Notes under the pieces: model-generated
Database searches by the model: none
What the model saw: only the letters and a program-made list of their open reading frames with translations
What the model was told of the DNA's origin: nothing
In this document: in pieces, positions 35,901 to 46,153 of the stretch
How the letters are laid out: each line of letters begins with the position of its first letter
Numbering within the stretch: the stretch's first letter is position 1
Made by a program: the position numbers and the translations under genes
Assembly (NCBI GenBank): GCA_002917075.1
Contig: NTMA01000136.1
Span: forward strand, 25,986 to 89,985
DNA from: Hawksworthiomyces lignivorus
Taxonomy: Eukaryota; Ascomycota; Sordariomycetes; Ophiostomatales; Ophiostomataceae
Reading direction: 5' to 3'
Length of the DNA stretch: 64,000 bases

Positions 35901-36723
35901 TAGCACATTTTTTTTGGACGTATTTTCCTTGCTTTTTTGCTGCTGGCTGACAGTGTAGGGCTCTGCTGTAAATTGGGAGATTCATAATCTGCAGCCCCTC
36001 TCGCGGGCACATGGAAGACTTGAACAAAACGCGGAACAAAATAGACGAGGGAGCACTTGCGTGGGATACCGCAGCAAAGGAAGCTCGCCATATGGAAATA
36101 TGGAACTAGCTCTCAGCAGCTTTTATGTAACTGAAAGAGTGGATAGTTAAGAAGACGCAAAGGAAATAGGGCTAGGACTACGAATCGGCTGACATGGAAA
36201 AGCAACTGCGGCAGACCCTCTTCTTCCTGAACCCCATAATTCCAAGAGAGGCAAAGAACAGGAGAACTGATGTCGGTTAACAGCCTCTCTGCCTTCGTCA
36301 TTTTTTGTTCTTTTGCCTCCATCCACATGGGGTAAGCTGCGTTGGCACTAAACGTTATGAATCTCTAGTTTTCGTGCCTTTTTTTTAGACCGAGAATTGC
36401 GTTATAATAAGAGTAGAGGTCCGTACAAAGAAAGTTCACATCTAGCATTGTCTCGTAGAGCATCTTCCTTATTTTACATTGCTTCCAAGGCATACCAGCA
36501 TTTTTGCACACAAGTGATTGTTAAACATTCAAAAAAAATAACGAAATCTAGTGAAACAGTTTTGTTTCTTCACGAATCATATACAGAGTCTGTAAAGAGA
36601 CACACAACCGTGTTTATACCACAAGAGAGTGTAGTTCCCAAAAAGGAAAACTCTCAGAGCATCAGACAGCACACGACAGCTCCTAACCCTAATACTTCCT
36701 CCCACCACCAATTCACATATACA
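29975..36723. other. Long spacer upstream of the SET-domain gene
   Basis: About 6.7 kb without a recognised gene. The longest open frame (plus 32234-32872, 212 codons) has no domain and reads through low-complexity T-rich sequence. A GC-rich patch stands out at about 31880-32035. CA-type repeats occur at 31619-31652. The last 325 bases before the SET gene are AT-rich and form the likely promoter and leader. Confidence 0.6.
31619..31652. repeat. Imperfect CA microsatellite
   Basis: CA units interrupted by TCG and CG. Noncoding. Confidence 0.85.
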
Positions 36724-37718
36724 ATGGCTCCCCTCACGCCCCACTGGAAGCAGCCGTCCCACCCGGCCATCCAGGAGGTCGTCGTCGCGGCCGACGCCGA
36801 CCTCGAGTTTACCACCAAGAGCATCTCCCGCGTCGAGCTGCCGCCCTTTGCGCTCTTCGCCCCCATGTCCAGCCCGCCCGTCACTCCGGCCGCGGCGGCC
36901 ACCTACGCCACCGTCCAGGTCGGCCGGAACCAGCACATCAACCTCAACAGCGATCTCCTCTACATCAACCACTCCTGCGAGCCGTCGCTGGTGAGTGTTC
37001 TCCCTCCTTCGTTTTTCCTTTTACACCTTCCTTTAGAATCAAAAAAAAAAATAAAAAAAAATAAAGCTAGTGTGCTAAAGCCCATATGCTTCTGTCTCTG
37101 CCGTAGCTCTTTGACACGAGCAGCCGCAACATCTGGGTGGGCCCCCGCGGCCTCCGCCCAGGCGACGAGCTCACCTTCTTCTATCCCTCGACTGAGTGGG
37201 ACATGGCCCAGCCCTTTGACTGCCTCTGCGGCCAGCCCACGTGCCGGGGCCGCATCGGAGGCGCCCGCCGCATGACGCGCGACCAGCTGGCTGGCCTCTG
37301 GCTGAACGGGCACATCTGGGAGCTGCTCCGCGAGCAGCAGGAGGAGGGGGCGGAGGCCGGCAAGAAGCTGGGCAAGCAGACGACAAGACCTGAAAATGGC
37401 ACGTCTGCCGCAGCAGCCGCCGCCGCGCCGTCCTCTGCCGTCGAGCAGGCGCTTGAAGAGGTCCTCGCCAAGGCCGAGGAGACCCTCGCAAAGGCCGACG
37501 AGGCCGCTGAGGCCGCCCGCCGCGCGCTCGCCGCAGAGCGCAGCCGCAGCAAGCTGGCAGTGAACGGCACCAACGGCGTCAATGGCACCAACGGCCACTA
37601 CGTCAACGGCAACAGCGAGACCACTGCTGCAGTCGAGGCGGTCAACGGGGCCACCCGACGCGGCCCGACGTCACGAGAACTCAGCGGCGAGATGGGCGGG
37701 GATACCGCACGCACTTGA
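36724..37718 (+). CDS. SET-domain protein, possible lysine methyltransferase
   Basis: Exons 36724-36990 and 37107-37718 encode 292 residues; the 116-bp intron is GTGAGT to TAG. The SET core is recognisable by YINHSCEPSL at residues 80-89 (the NHS motif that binds the methyl donor and forms the pseudoknot), then GDELTFFYPSTEWD near 108-121 (the catalytic Tyr region). A cysteine-rich post-SET-like CLCGQPTCRG follows at about 127-136. The family transfers methyl groups from S-adenosylmethionine to lysine. The substrate is not predictable here; this short single-domain form is found in many fungi and is mostly uncharacterised. The tail is Ala/Glu-rich and helical, then has Asn-Gly-Thr repeats. 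The frame is open upstream, but the first in-frame ATG is 36724. It converges on the next gene, with stops 605 bp apart. Confidence 0.88.
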
Positions 37719-38323
37719 AGAGGCAGGAGGAAAGAGGAGCGGAAAGGGAGAGAGGGGAAGGCGGACGGAGCGCGTGTGTGAAGTACAAATTGAGGATTGG
37801 GCAAGTGTGGAGAGGAGGCAATGGTTGTGTGGTGGGCAAGTATGAGAGTGCGACACGAGGAACGCTGCCCGGTTATCAACTACCTGAAAATTTGGCAGCG
37901 TTAGACTCTTTCATCTTTCTATCCCTGGATTCAACATCCTGGGTTCCTTTCGAGGTAATTTATGATACAAGAGATTCAAATTGAAACGGCCTTTGAGAAA
38001 GCTGCCTGCTTCGGCTGTGATGTGTGAAATGTCCTATTAAATCTAGTTTCTTTCTCTTTCTGCTATCGTAAAGCTGTCTAAACCAAATACATACTGTCAA
38101 AGAGAGGTAAAAAGGAAACGTAAAGTAGAAGTGACAGTTGCGTTTTGTGTATGTTGTGACCCTCCTAGAACGCCCAAAACACCATTGACCAATATATATG
38201 TAGAAGAAATAAGGGAAGCCGCTGGAGTTTGAAAATAGTAAAAAAAATGGGTTACACAGAAGCAAAAAAAAAAATGGGGGCTAGGAAAATGGGAGGTGCA
38301 GACGGGACATCTCATTTTTTGCC
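37719..38323. other. Convergent 3' spacer
   Basis: 605 bp between two stop codons of genes that face each other. It presumably holds both 3' UTRs. Nothing else was recognised. Confidence 0.6.
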
Positions 38324-40504
38324 TCAGCGCAGCGCCCGGCCCCGGCGGCTCTTCTTCTCGCTGCCGGCGCCGCCCGAGTACTTGGCCTCCTCCTTCTCCC
38401 AGGTGGCGCGCTCGACGTAGGCGCGGGCCAGGTAGGCGCGGGCAAACTTCCACGCCTCGGTATCGGCGAGGTTCCAGGCTTCGACGGCGTCGCGCAGGGC
38501 GCGGTCGCGGCCGTCGCGGCTGAGGCCGAGCTGCTTGGCCTTGGCCAGCAGGTCCGCCTCGCGGGCGAGGGCGTCCTGCGAGGCCACGGGCCCGTCGTCC
38601 TTCTCGTGGGCGACGGGCGGCAGGCGCTCGGGCCCCGGCACGGGCGTCTTGGACTCGCCCTTTTTGATGCCGGCGCCCAGCGGCGGCACGGCGAAGCCGA
38701 AGCGCCAGTCGACGTCGTCGGGCGCGGCCTGCTCGGCGGCCACCCACAGGGTGTGGCCGCGGGCATAGTCGCCCGCGACCGCGCGCTTAAAGGCGAGCAC
38801 GCGCGCGCCGCCCGACACGCCCGTGCCCAGCAGCTCCTTGGTGACCTCGAACAGCCAGGCGTCGCGCTGCGACTTGCGCCGCAGCCACGGCACGTCGACA
38901 GCCGCCTGCTTGTGCGCCACGGACTGGTACGTGTAGGGATGCGGCACGGTGCCGATGGTGAACAGCGTCGACGTGTTGCGGTACGTCGGCGGCGTGCGGA
39001 TGCGCATCGGGTGGCGCGCCACGCACGGCTCGCAGTCGGGCATGTTGGGCGGGCACGACGCCTCCAGCGGCGACACGGAGCACTGCGCCAGGCGGCTGGC
39101 CAGCTCCAGGGCCGGGTCGATCAGCCGGGTCGTGTGCTGCGGCCGCGGCTTCAGCACGGCGATGCCGCTTGAGAAGAGGTTCTGCCACGCCACGTGCAGA
39201 TGTGCGTTGATCAGCTGGTTCAGGCTGTTCATGCCGGCCGGTCGGTCCCGCGTGATCTCGTCTCCCACCTTGGTGTACTTCATGGCCACCGTCTGCGCGT
39301 CGTAGAACGCGATCGAGGTCGGTTTTTCGTCTACGACGAACGGGAAGTCTTTGGTCTTCTTCTTCAGGTCGTCGAGGTCCCCGTCGTCGCCGGCCTTGTC
39401 AGAGGCAGCAGCAGCAGCGCCAACAGCAGCTCGCGCCGCTAGCTTGGCGGGGGGTGCGGACGCCGCGGGAGCCGCCGCGCTGGCTGCTGCCTTTGCAGGA
39501 GCAGCCTTTGCCGGGACAGCCTTTTCCGGAGCAGCAGCAGCAGCAGCCGCAGCCGCAGGCTTCGCAGCGGCTCCCTTGGCCTCCGCAGGCGCCTTCGCCG
39601 GGGCAGCCTTGAGCTCGGTCGTTACGGCAGCTGCCTTTACCGGGGCAGCATCGCTGGCCGGGGGAATTGCCTCCAAGAACGTCTCAGCATTCACGATTGT
39701 AGGGTTGGCCAAAACCAGCTTGATGGCCTCGGCAATGTCCTCCTTGGACCCGGCGAACAGGCCGTCGCTGAGCCCTTCCCAGCGCGTCAGAGTTGGGTAC
39801 TCGCCCCGGCGCAGAAACGACAGCAGTGGGTCGTCCTGGGGGCCCATGGGCAGGACGAGGTACTGAGACAGCAGCCCGCCGCCCATGTTCTCCCAGGCCA
39901 GCCACCGCATGATGTCAGTCTTGGCTCCGGGCGTCACCTTGAGCTGCTGCAGCTCCTCGTAGCGCGGGTTGTTGGTCGCTTCGGCCGAGCTGAGAATAAT
40001 GGGGCGGAAACCCTTCGACCACCAGGCACGGCGCCAGGTCAGCAGCAGGGCACTCTCGGCATCTCTCTGGGCCTTGTCTCGCTCGACGGTGGAGTCGTAG
40101 TAGCAGTAGATCGGCGGGCGGTCGGGCAAGGGAGGCAGCAGGGCGCGGCTCTCGTCGAGCGTAAAGGAGGACGAAAATGGCGTAGACAGCCACTTCCAGT
40201 CGGCGAACCAGGACGAGCCTTCGTGGGTGTCGTCCTTCTGACGTGGCGGCGCGTGCGACTTGGGCCGGAAAGGATTAAAAGAGCTGGTCCATTTGTTAGA
40301 CCACTTTGGCCGTGACGTAAACTGTGGAATAGAGAATTTGTGGTCGGCGAACTTGGATAGGCTCGGCCCTGTCGGCACGGCGCTAGGAAGCGTGAAGACG
40401 ACAGAAAACACGGCAAAGATAAATACGGCCGACAGAAGAACCGTGATGCGTCGTGTGGTGATGGGCGGCAGCAGCCGGCCGAAGAGAACGTATTGCTTCG
40501 GCAT
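38324..40504 (-). CDS. Type II membrane protein resembling fungal glycosyltransferases
   Basis: A single exon of 726 residues from the ATG at 40504. A short cytoplasmic N-terminus (MPKQYVLFGRLLPPITTRR) precedes one membrane anchor at about residues 20-38 (ITVLLSAVFIFAVFSVVFTL), the layout of Golgi glycosyltransferases. Conserved-looking blocks are PIYCYYDSTVERDKAQRD near 128, then KTDIMRWLAWENMGGG near 193. Later blocks are LINAHLHVAWQNLFSSG near 430 and RDAWLFEVTKELLGTG near 548. I believe this is a conserved fungal family annotated as glycosyltransferase-like, but I could not see a clear DXD metal-binding motif, so activity is unproven. An Ala/Pro/Lys-rich insert occupies about residues 285-368. 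The frame is open for a further 117 codons upstream, which I take as 5' UTR because the anchor-bearing start fits better. Confidence 0.75.
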   Translation of the reverse strand: MPKQYVLFGRLLPPITTRRITVLLSAVFIFAVFSVVFTLPSAVPTGPSLSKFADHKFSIPQFTSRPKWSNKWTSSFNPFRPKSHAPPRQKDDTHEGSSWFADWKWLSTPFSSSFTLDESRALLPPLPDRPPIYCYYDSTVERDKAQRDAESALLLTWRRAWWSKGFRPIILSSAEATNNPRYEELQQLKVTPGAKTDIMRWLAWENMGGGLLSQYLVLPMGPQDDPLLSFLRRGEYPTLTRWEGLSDGLFAGSKEDIAEAIKLVLANPTIVNAETFLEAIPPASDAAPVKAAAVTTELKAAPAKAPAEAKGAAAKPAAAAAAAAAPEKAVPAKAAPAKAAASAAAPAASAPPAKLAARAAVGAAAAASDKAGDDGDLDDLKKKTKDFPFVVDEKPTSIAFYDAQTVAMKYTKVGDEITRDRPAGMNSLNQLINAHLHVAWQNLFSSGIAVLKPRPQHTTRLIDPALELASRLAQCSVSPLEASCPPNMPDCEPCVARHPMRIRTPPTYRNTSTLFTIGTVPHPYTYQSVAHKQAAVDVPWLRRKSQRDAWLFEVTKELLGTGVSGGARVLAFKRAVAGDYARGHTLWVAAEQAAPDDVDWRFGFAVPPLGAGIKKGESKTPVPGPERLPPVAHEKDDGPVASQDALAREADLLAKAKQLGLSRDGRDRALRDAVEAWNLADTEAWKFARAYLARAYVERATWEKEEAKYSGGAGSEKKSRRGRALR

Positions 40505-41326
40505 CGCGACAGTTGGCGGGGAGGGGAGGGGGAGCGAACGAGCGAGCGATTCGATGAGACTCCGAGGCGTCTCGAACAAGAAGAACAAACTTGAAAAGAA
40601 AAGGACGAGAATTAAAGTATGGTATTGGATTAAACGACTATCAGAAACGAATGATGAGAAAGGAGAAACACCACAAGAGATAGGGGCCAGGCAGCTCCCT
40701 ATCTCATGATGGATACAATAAAGATGACACGAAGACAAGAAAAGAACCTGTCTTTGCACCCAATGACAATGACAAACGATGAAGAATCCTGTGAATGCGT
40801 GCCTCGTAGTGACCGTCGTATTTTTGTCGATAGGGCGTCTGGTCGAGTTTTGCAAAGGAGATGCCGTATGTAGGATTGATTATCACAGGGAATTGGCACT
40901 GGACGCCAGCTTGCAGCAGATCGCGTCGTTTCTTTTTTTAGGGGGTTAATTGAAAGAAACGGCTTAGCCGCATATTACGACGTAAGAAAGTTGAGGTGTC
41001 ATAAAAGTCACGTGTATATGACTAAGATAGAATTAAATAAGTCTCCACCAAGTCTCTTGACTCTAGTCACCGCCTTATTTTTCTGCCGCAGCTGCTAAAA
41101 GGTGGGCTACGGTTATGGTGCCGGTCAGCCAATAAAACGAAGGGAGGGTTGAACTGTGGGACCCAATTTTTTTCGTTTTTTCCCACACAAAATTTCCATT
41201 CCAACTTTTCTGGCCAAAAATTCCAATACTACTTACCTCTTTTTCATCCTCTCTCGACATTCGCCAGCAACCGACGACATTCTTTTTTGACCGACATCCC
41301 CCTTCTCACCACCATCAACAGACACA
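40505..41326. promoter_or_regulatory. Divergent promoter region of the glycosyltransferase-like and uL24 genes
   Basis: 822 bp between two head-to-head start codons. It must contain both promoters. The part next to uL24 is pyrimidine-rich, as usual for highly expressed fungal ribosomal protein genes. No specific site was assigned. Confidence 0.5.
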
Positions 41327-41893
41327 ATGGCCAAGGCTAACAGCTGTGCGCACATTCCCAATTGATTCTCTTTCAGATTATCGTCGTGCTAACGATCAAA
41401 ATAGCCATCCACTCCTCGCGCCGCAAGTCGCGCAAGGCGCACTTCTCTGCTCCCTCGAGCGTCCGCCGCAACATCATGAGCGCCCCTCTGAGCAAGGAGC
41501 TCCGTGAGAAGTACAACGTACGTCTTCTTTTCCCTTTAAGATATCAGGAGCGTCGTGGCGCACCGATTAAGATGGAAGATGTCGAGAAACTGACTCGCTT
41601 GCTCCGAACAGGTCCGCAGCATCCCCATCCGCAAGGACGACGAGGTTCTCATTGTCCGCGGCTCCAACAAGGACAAGGAGGGCAAGGTCACGTCGGTGTA
41701 CCGTCTCAAGTACGTGATCCACGTCGAGCGTGTGACCCGCGAGAAGGCCAGCGGCCAGAGCGTGCCCCTGGGCATCCACCCTAGCAACGTGGTCATCACC
41801 AAGCTCAAGCTGGACAAGGACCGGGAGAGCATCCTGGCCCGCGTCAAGGCCGGCCGCGAGCAGCGCCAGAAGGCCAAGGAGGCTGCCAACTAA
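41327..41893 (+). CDS. RPL26: 60S ribosomal protein uL24 (L26)
   Basis: Exons 41327-41345, 41405-41517 and 41612-41893 encode 137 residues. The spliced N-terminus is [20 protein letters not shown], the same length and pattern as other fungal L26 proteins. The KOW-type core follows, with [20 protein letters not shown] and the highly conserved [20 protein letters not shown]. The protein binds 25S rRNA near the peptide exit tunnel. Intron 1 (59 bp) has the donor GTGCGC and splits a serine codon after only 19 coding bases; intron 2 (94 bp) is GTACGT to CAG with a CTGAC branch site. A short first exon is typical for fungal ribosomal protein genes. The C-terminus is basic and rich in Arg, Gln and Lys. 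Confidence 0.97.
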
Positions 41894-43165
41894 GAGGACT
41901 CCTAATCGAGATCTCTTCCGCTGTTTTTGACAATCAGACCCAAGAAAAAAAAGAAAAACCGCCTCCAAAAACATCAAAAAACCACGAAAAGCAAAGCCTT
42001 GCTCTTTGCCTCTTCTCATCGTCTCTTGTGGAAGCCTCGCTCCACTCGAATCATACTCAGCCATCTTTTCATTTGGGTGCACATCGCATCCGAATAAACT
42101 CCTTGAGAGTTGATACTCTTATGGTTTTTGTTCCCGCTTGTCTCTTTCTACGGCGTCTTTCGGCAGGTTTTTGGGGAGATGGAAAAAAAGGCTAAACGCC
42201 TAGGTTGAGCATGCCAGAAAGAGAAGGAAGGCAAGGAAACAATCAAAAGATTACAATTTTTTTGCTCAATGGCCATTTCACGTGAAATGAAAAAGTGGAA
42301 CTATCACCGTGAAATGATCCATGGGAGTTTCTCCCGAAGATGGCTGTCCTGATTTTTGAGCACTCTCACTCCCCTTCCCCCCCCCCCTCTTTTTCCTCCT
42401 CCTTTTACCAGCTTCCGTCCTTGAACAAAAGCTGTCCAGCTGCTCGTAGAGAATATCGTAGTCCATGATGTCCCAGCCAACTTTCCATTAAAGAGGTGAG
42501 ACAGTAATCGCTAGATTATCTCCGCGTCAACCACTTTAGCTCCATGGTTTTCGAGGTAAACAACTGGCGAAGAGCAATATAGGCGTGGGTTTTCTAATCA
42601 CCAACCTTGCGCTCTCGCCAGCAGACTGTCGATTGAGGGTAACATCCCAATGGCATCGACGGTTTGAAGGTGAGAAACATTCTAATTGAATTCTTCGTCC
42701 CTACGACGCGAAAACTTGCCCAAATATTATATTCTTGGCGAGATACCTATCTTATAGCCCGAAGTAACTATGTGCCTGATTCTACATAGTAAGAATCGGA
42801 CACTCGTCTAGTCAAATATGACAAATAAGAATACAGCATATATCAGCTCCATTTCTCAAACCACTTGTTTCATCCTTTTGTCAATAACACGCGTCATGCT
42901 TGTTTTCTTAGTGCTCCTATTGCCGTGGTATATTTTCTCGTCATATGCAATGCTTGCTGCGGGATAATCGTTTCTCGGAAGTAGATAATTTACCGATCGG
43001 GCATAACTGTAGATGATGCTGGTGTGATATGTGGGATAATGAGCCGAGGAGTGCAATAACTGCGACGCAGCATGATGGGCATAATAGATTTATCGAAAAT
43101 GATGTTGACGGTCCAAACTCCTTAGTGCTTCAAAGGGTGTACCATGGTCTCGGCATCGCCAAGTC
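41894..43165. other. Convergent spacer between uL24 and the eIF4E-motif gene
   Basis: About 1.3 kb between two facing genes. It holds presumed 3' UTRs and a C run near 42380. No gene was recognised. Confidence 0.6.
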
Positions 43166-46153
43166 CTATCTGTCTCCCGGGGAAACAATGCTTCGAAATT
43201 GTTGCTCCAAGGAAGCGTGACCGATGCAATCTGGAGGAGGTCGATTCTCTCCAATCTTTTTGGAAGATGGGGTAAGAAGTATGCTGGCATCGTCTGACTT
43301 AAATGGTGGAGACTGGCTTGATGTTCTCCGCTGTTTAGACATTGGATTTAGTGATGCAGCTACTAAGCTTTCGTACCCGGTACAGTATTGAGGAAGTACC
43401 CTATAAGCTTGTGCTGAAGTGAGCGTGCTGGGTAGAGCTTCACTGTTTTTTGAGATATTTCGTCTCAGTATGGTCTGCGGATGTCTGGAAAGAATGTTCA
43501 TTAGATGGTGCAATGGTTAAATGGGCAAAAAAAAAAAAAGCGTCTAACACACCTGCTGCGGTCGGAAGATCTGGTTTTTGTGCCACCAGCACTGGCAGCG
43601 CTGATACTTGCGTCAGCTTTATGATTGCTGGGGAGCTGGGACTTGTTTGAATCGTTGATCTCTGGCCTCCTCTATATGTAAACACTCGTCAGTCACTCCG
43701 ACGTCAGTCATTCATGTGTTAGTATGTACGGAGGCATTAATCTCACCATAGTCACCTTGACGGCTCTCGGCTGGCTTGCGTCAAGGGTCCGGCCGAATTT
43801 TGGAGGAGCAGGAGGCTGAACAGAGCCATTTCCTTTCGACAATGAGGCATCGCCCATGTAATGGGCATTTGAATCATCAGTGGGAATGCGGTAGTTTAGG
43901 AGAAGAGGTAGTGAGCTCTCCTGGCTAACATCCTTTGCTAGGGGAGGAGGATAAAAATCTTTCCCATCGAATTTCGGGAGGCCATTGAGTGTAAACGCTG
44001 GCGCTTTGCCCCAGTATAGGTAGCGGGCACGAATCTCATCTTGTGTGAGTTCCCGCTCATAGATGTAATCACTATCGCGGGCATTTTGTGGATTCAATCC
44101 TGTTGGAAGCCTTCCAACAAGATACGGCTCTCCCAAGTCCGTGCTTTTCTCAGTTGAAGACGAAGAATAATTCTGATGCCTATCCCTGCTGTGCTCCGAC
44201 TTCCTAACGCGGACGCTGCCGGTCGTGCTGCTCAGGCTCGCAGCTGGCTCATTGCAAAGGACTGTATTGCTATCTACGCTACCAGCGCGCTTGCTTGTGT
44301 TCGATGAAGAACCTGGTTGAAAAGCTGGAGCAAGAGCAGCTCTACTAGGAAGAGTAGACTTCTTAACAGGATCTGTGACCTGTTCCGGGTGTTCGACGGG
44401 GTTCAAAGAAAAATAAGCATCTTTCTTTTTGCTGTGAGATTTGCGGCGAAGACTATCCGTTTTCTTGCTGTGAGAACCTTGATGCAAAGGTGTTTGAGAA
44501 GCGGTCTCAACATGGTGTCTTCTGTCCGCATTTTTAGATGGCTGGTTAGGTATTTCGGTAGTTTTGGTCTCCTTCTTTGGATAGTGGCTCTCTTCGAAAA
44601 GAAGCTGACTTTGGTTCAGAGCCTCGAATCGGTCAATTTGTGATTGGAGGATGCTAATGGTGCGCTCCATTTCTTTCTCGTCGATCTGATGTCTGTTGTA
44701 CAACAACTGTTCCGTATGGTATTTTAGTGAGCTTCTGAGCATTTCAATCTGCTTCCTGCTTATTTCGCTTGGCCGTATTGATGAGATAGGGGGAGCCGTA
44801 GGTGGCTGCAAGACGCCTGGTGCGGATTGACGTGCAATCATCGGCGAGGGCGCCGCCTGTCCATTCTGGTTTGATTTTTGAAATGTCCTCTGCGTTGACC
44901 CTTGAACTGTTGAATAGTTTAGAGGCGAGAGAATATGATTCATAGAAACTGGAGGAGGCACCAGCATATTGCCAGGAAAGGGACCAATGGGAAACCCGTT
45001 TTGTCCGACAAAATTTGCTGGTAAGATTTGAGGCTGGGAGTTTGATGAGACATGAGGCGGTAGCGCTGTAAGAGGGAATGGGTGCATGATGTGGCCATTC
45101 GTGATAAACGATTTTGTATAATCGTGTTGTTCTGAAGGAAATCGCTCAGCCTCATTATCCGTCCTACCAGAAACTACTGGATTGGTTTCAGAAAGCTCGC
45201 TTTCCTTGCCTTTGCATTGGATGTCTTTTGGAGCTGAGCTGGGAATATCTGGCTGCGATATAGGTGCAGCGCTGAAGACCATCGCTGGTTGTTGAGAAAA
45301 TGGAAAACTGCCTGCCTGCCCTAGTCCCGTAGGTAACGGCATCAGAGGCATTGATGCAAGTGAGCTTGGAAAAGATTGATAGATCTGGTGGGGAGGGACA
45401 GCATACAATGGCATTGCGGATTGCTTTGAAACAACGGGAAAAGATTCGCCATGTTTCTGCTGCTTCTGTGGCTCTGGAGCGTGTGCTTGTTGGCTATTGC
45501 CACTGTGACTGACGACACGCTCTCTAATCTTGTCTTTAGGTTGCTTTGGCATTGGTGATGTGCCTCTTGTATTTGGAACAATACGGCCACCTGCTGTCAC
45601 GCGGACATGTGTTGGAGATGCCACCGCCTTGTAAAAGCGCTGGAAACCTTCGCTTTGCTGAGCACTGAGACCAGTAGGGGCAGAAATAGGCTCATCTGAT
45701 GCAGAGAGTTCAGACTTGGTTCTCCCATGATATCTCCATTCCATATCGGAAGGCACGCCAGCGAATTTGTCTCGGTGCTGACTCTTTCTGATGAACATTG
45801 GTTCATCTGTCGCTACAGAGGGCCCATCTTTCGCCAACATCAGCGTAGCCTTCTCAGGAAGAGGGGCTCTGTGCCTCTGCAGCCGGCCAAATGTCCGGCT
45901 GCCACTTCCCACCCGGCTGCCGCTCCCTATACGGCTGTCACCCCCGGTGAGTCGGCCGGTGGTGTTTTGCTGGTCGGCTACGACGTAGTTGATTAATTAA
46001 TCTGCTATTTCCAATAGGAGAAAACGCTTATATCGAGAATTTTTGTCTCTTACCATAGTTCGAGCCTTTTATGGGGACACCTGAAAGCAACTTAGGAACC
46101 CCTAGGCCGCGAAGGCTGAGAAGCTCTCGGACAGTGTATTTGTTGGATGGCAT
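43166..46153 (-). CDS. Large disordered protein with N-terminal eIF4E-binding motif
   Basis: Exons 46054-46153, 43747-45977, 43553-43671 and 43166-43484 join in frame to 922 residues. Introns are 76, 75 and 68 bp, all GT-AG; the 75-bp one carries ACTAAC and CTGAC branch-like sites. The N-terminus is MPSNKYTVRELLSLRG, containing the canonical eIF4E-binding motif Y-x4-L-hydrophobic (Y6, L11, L12). It resembles the motifs of 4E-T and yeast Eap1. The rest is rich in Ser, Pro, Gln and Asn and looks mostly disordered. A short helical region near residues 395-440 includes QIDEKEMERTISILQSQIDR. The block DEIRARYLYWGKAPAF, near residue 710, looks conserved. A role in translational repression or mRNA decay is inference from the motif. 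The frame is also open upstream to ATG 46570. Codon use is much less GC-biased than in neighbouring genes. Confidence 0.82.

Noticed and set aside
38505..38747. Arg/Pro/Ala-rich open frames opposite or alongside GC-rich genes (also at 18194-19333, 51126-52766 and 15228-15962)
   Set aside because: They are shadow frames of GC-rich coding sequence and lack any domain.
40505..40855. N-terminal extension of the glycosyltransferase-like protein
   Set aside because: The frame is open, but the start at 40504 places a short basic tail directly before the membrane anchor, as expected for the family; the extension reads like leader sequence.
41518..41611. Possible snoRNA in the second uL24 intron
   Set aside because: A CTGA is present but there is no acceptable C box or terminal stem; CTGAC is better explained as the branch site.
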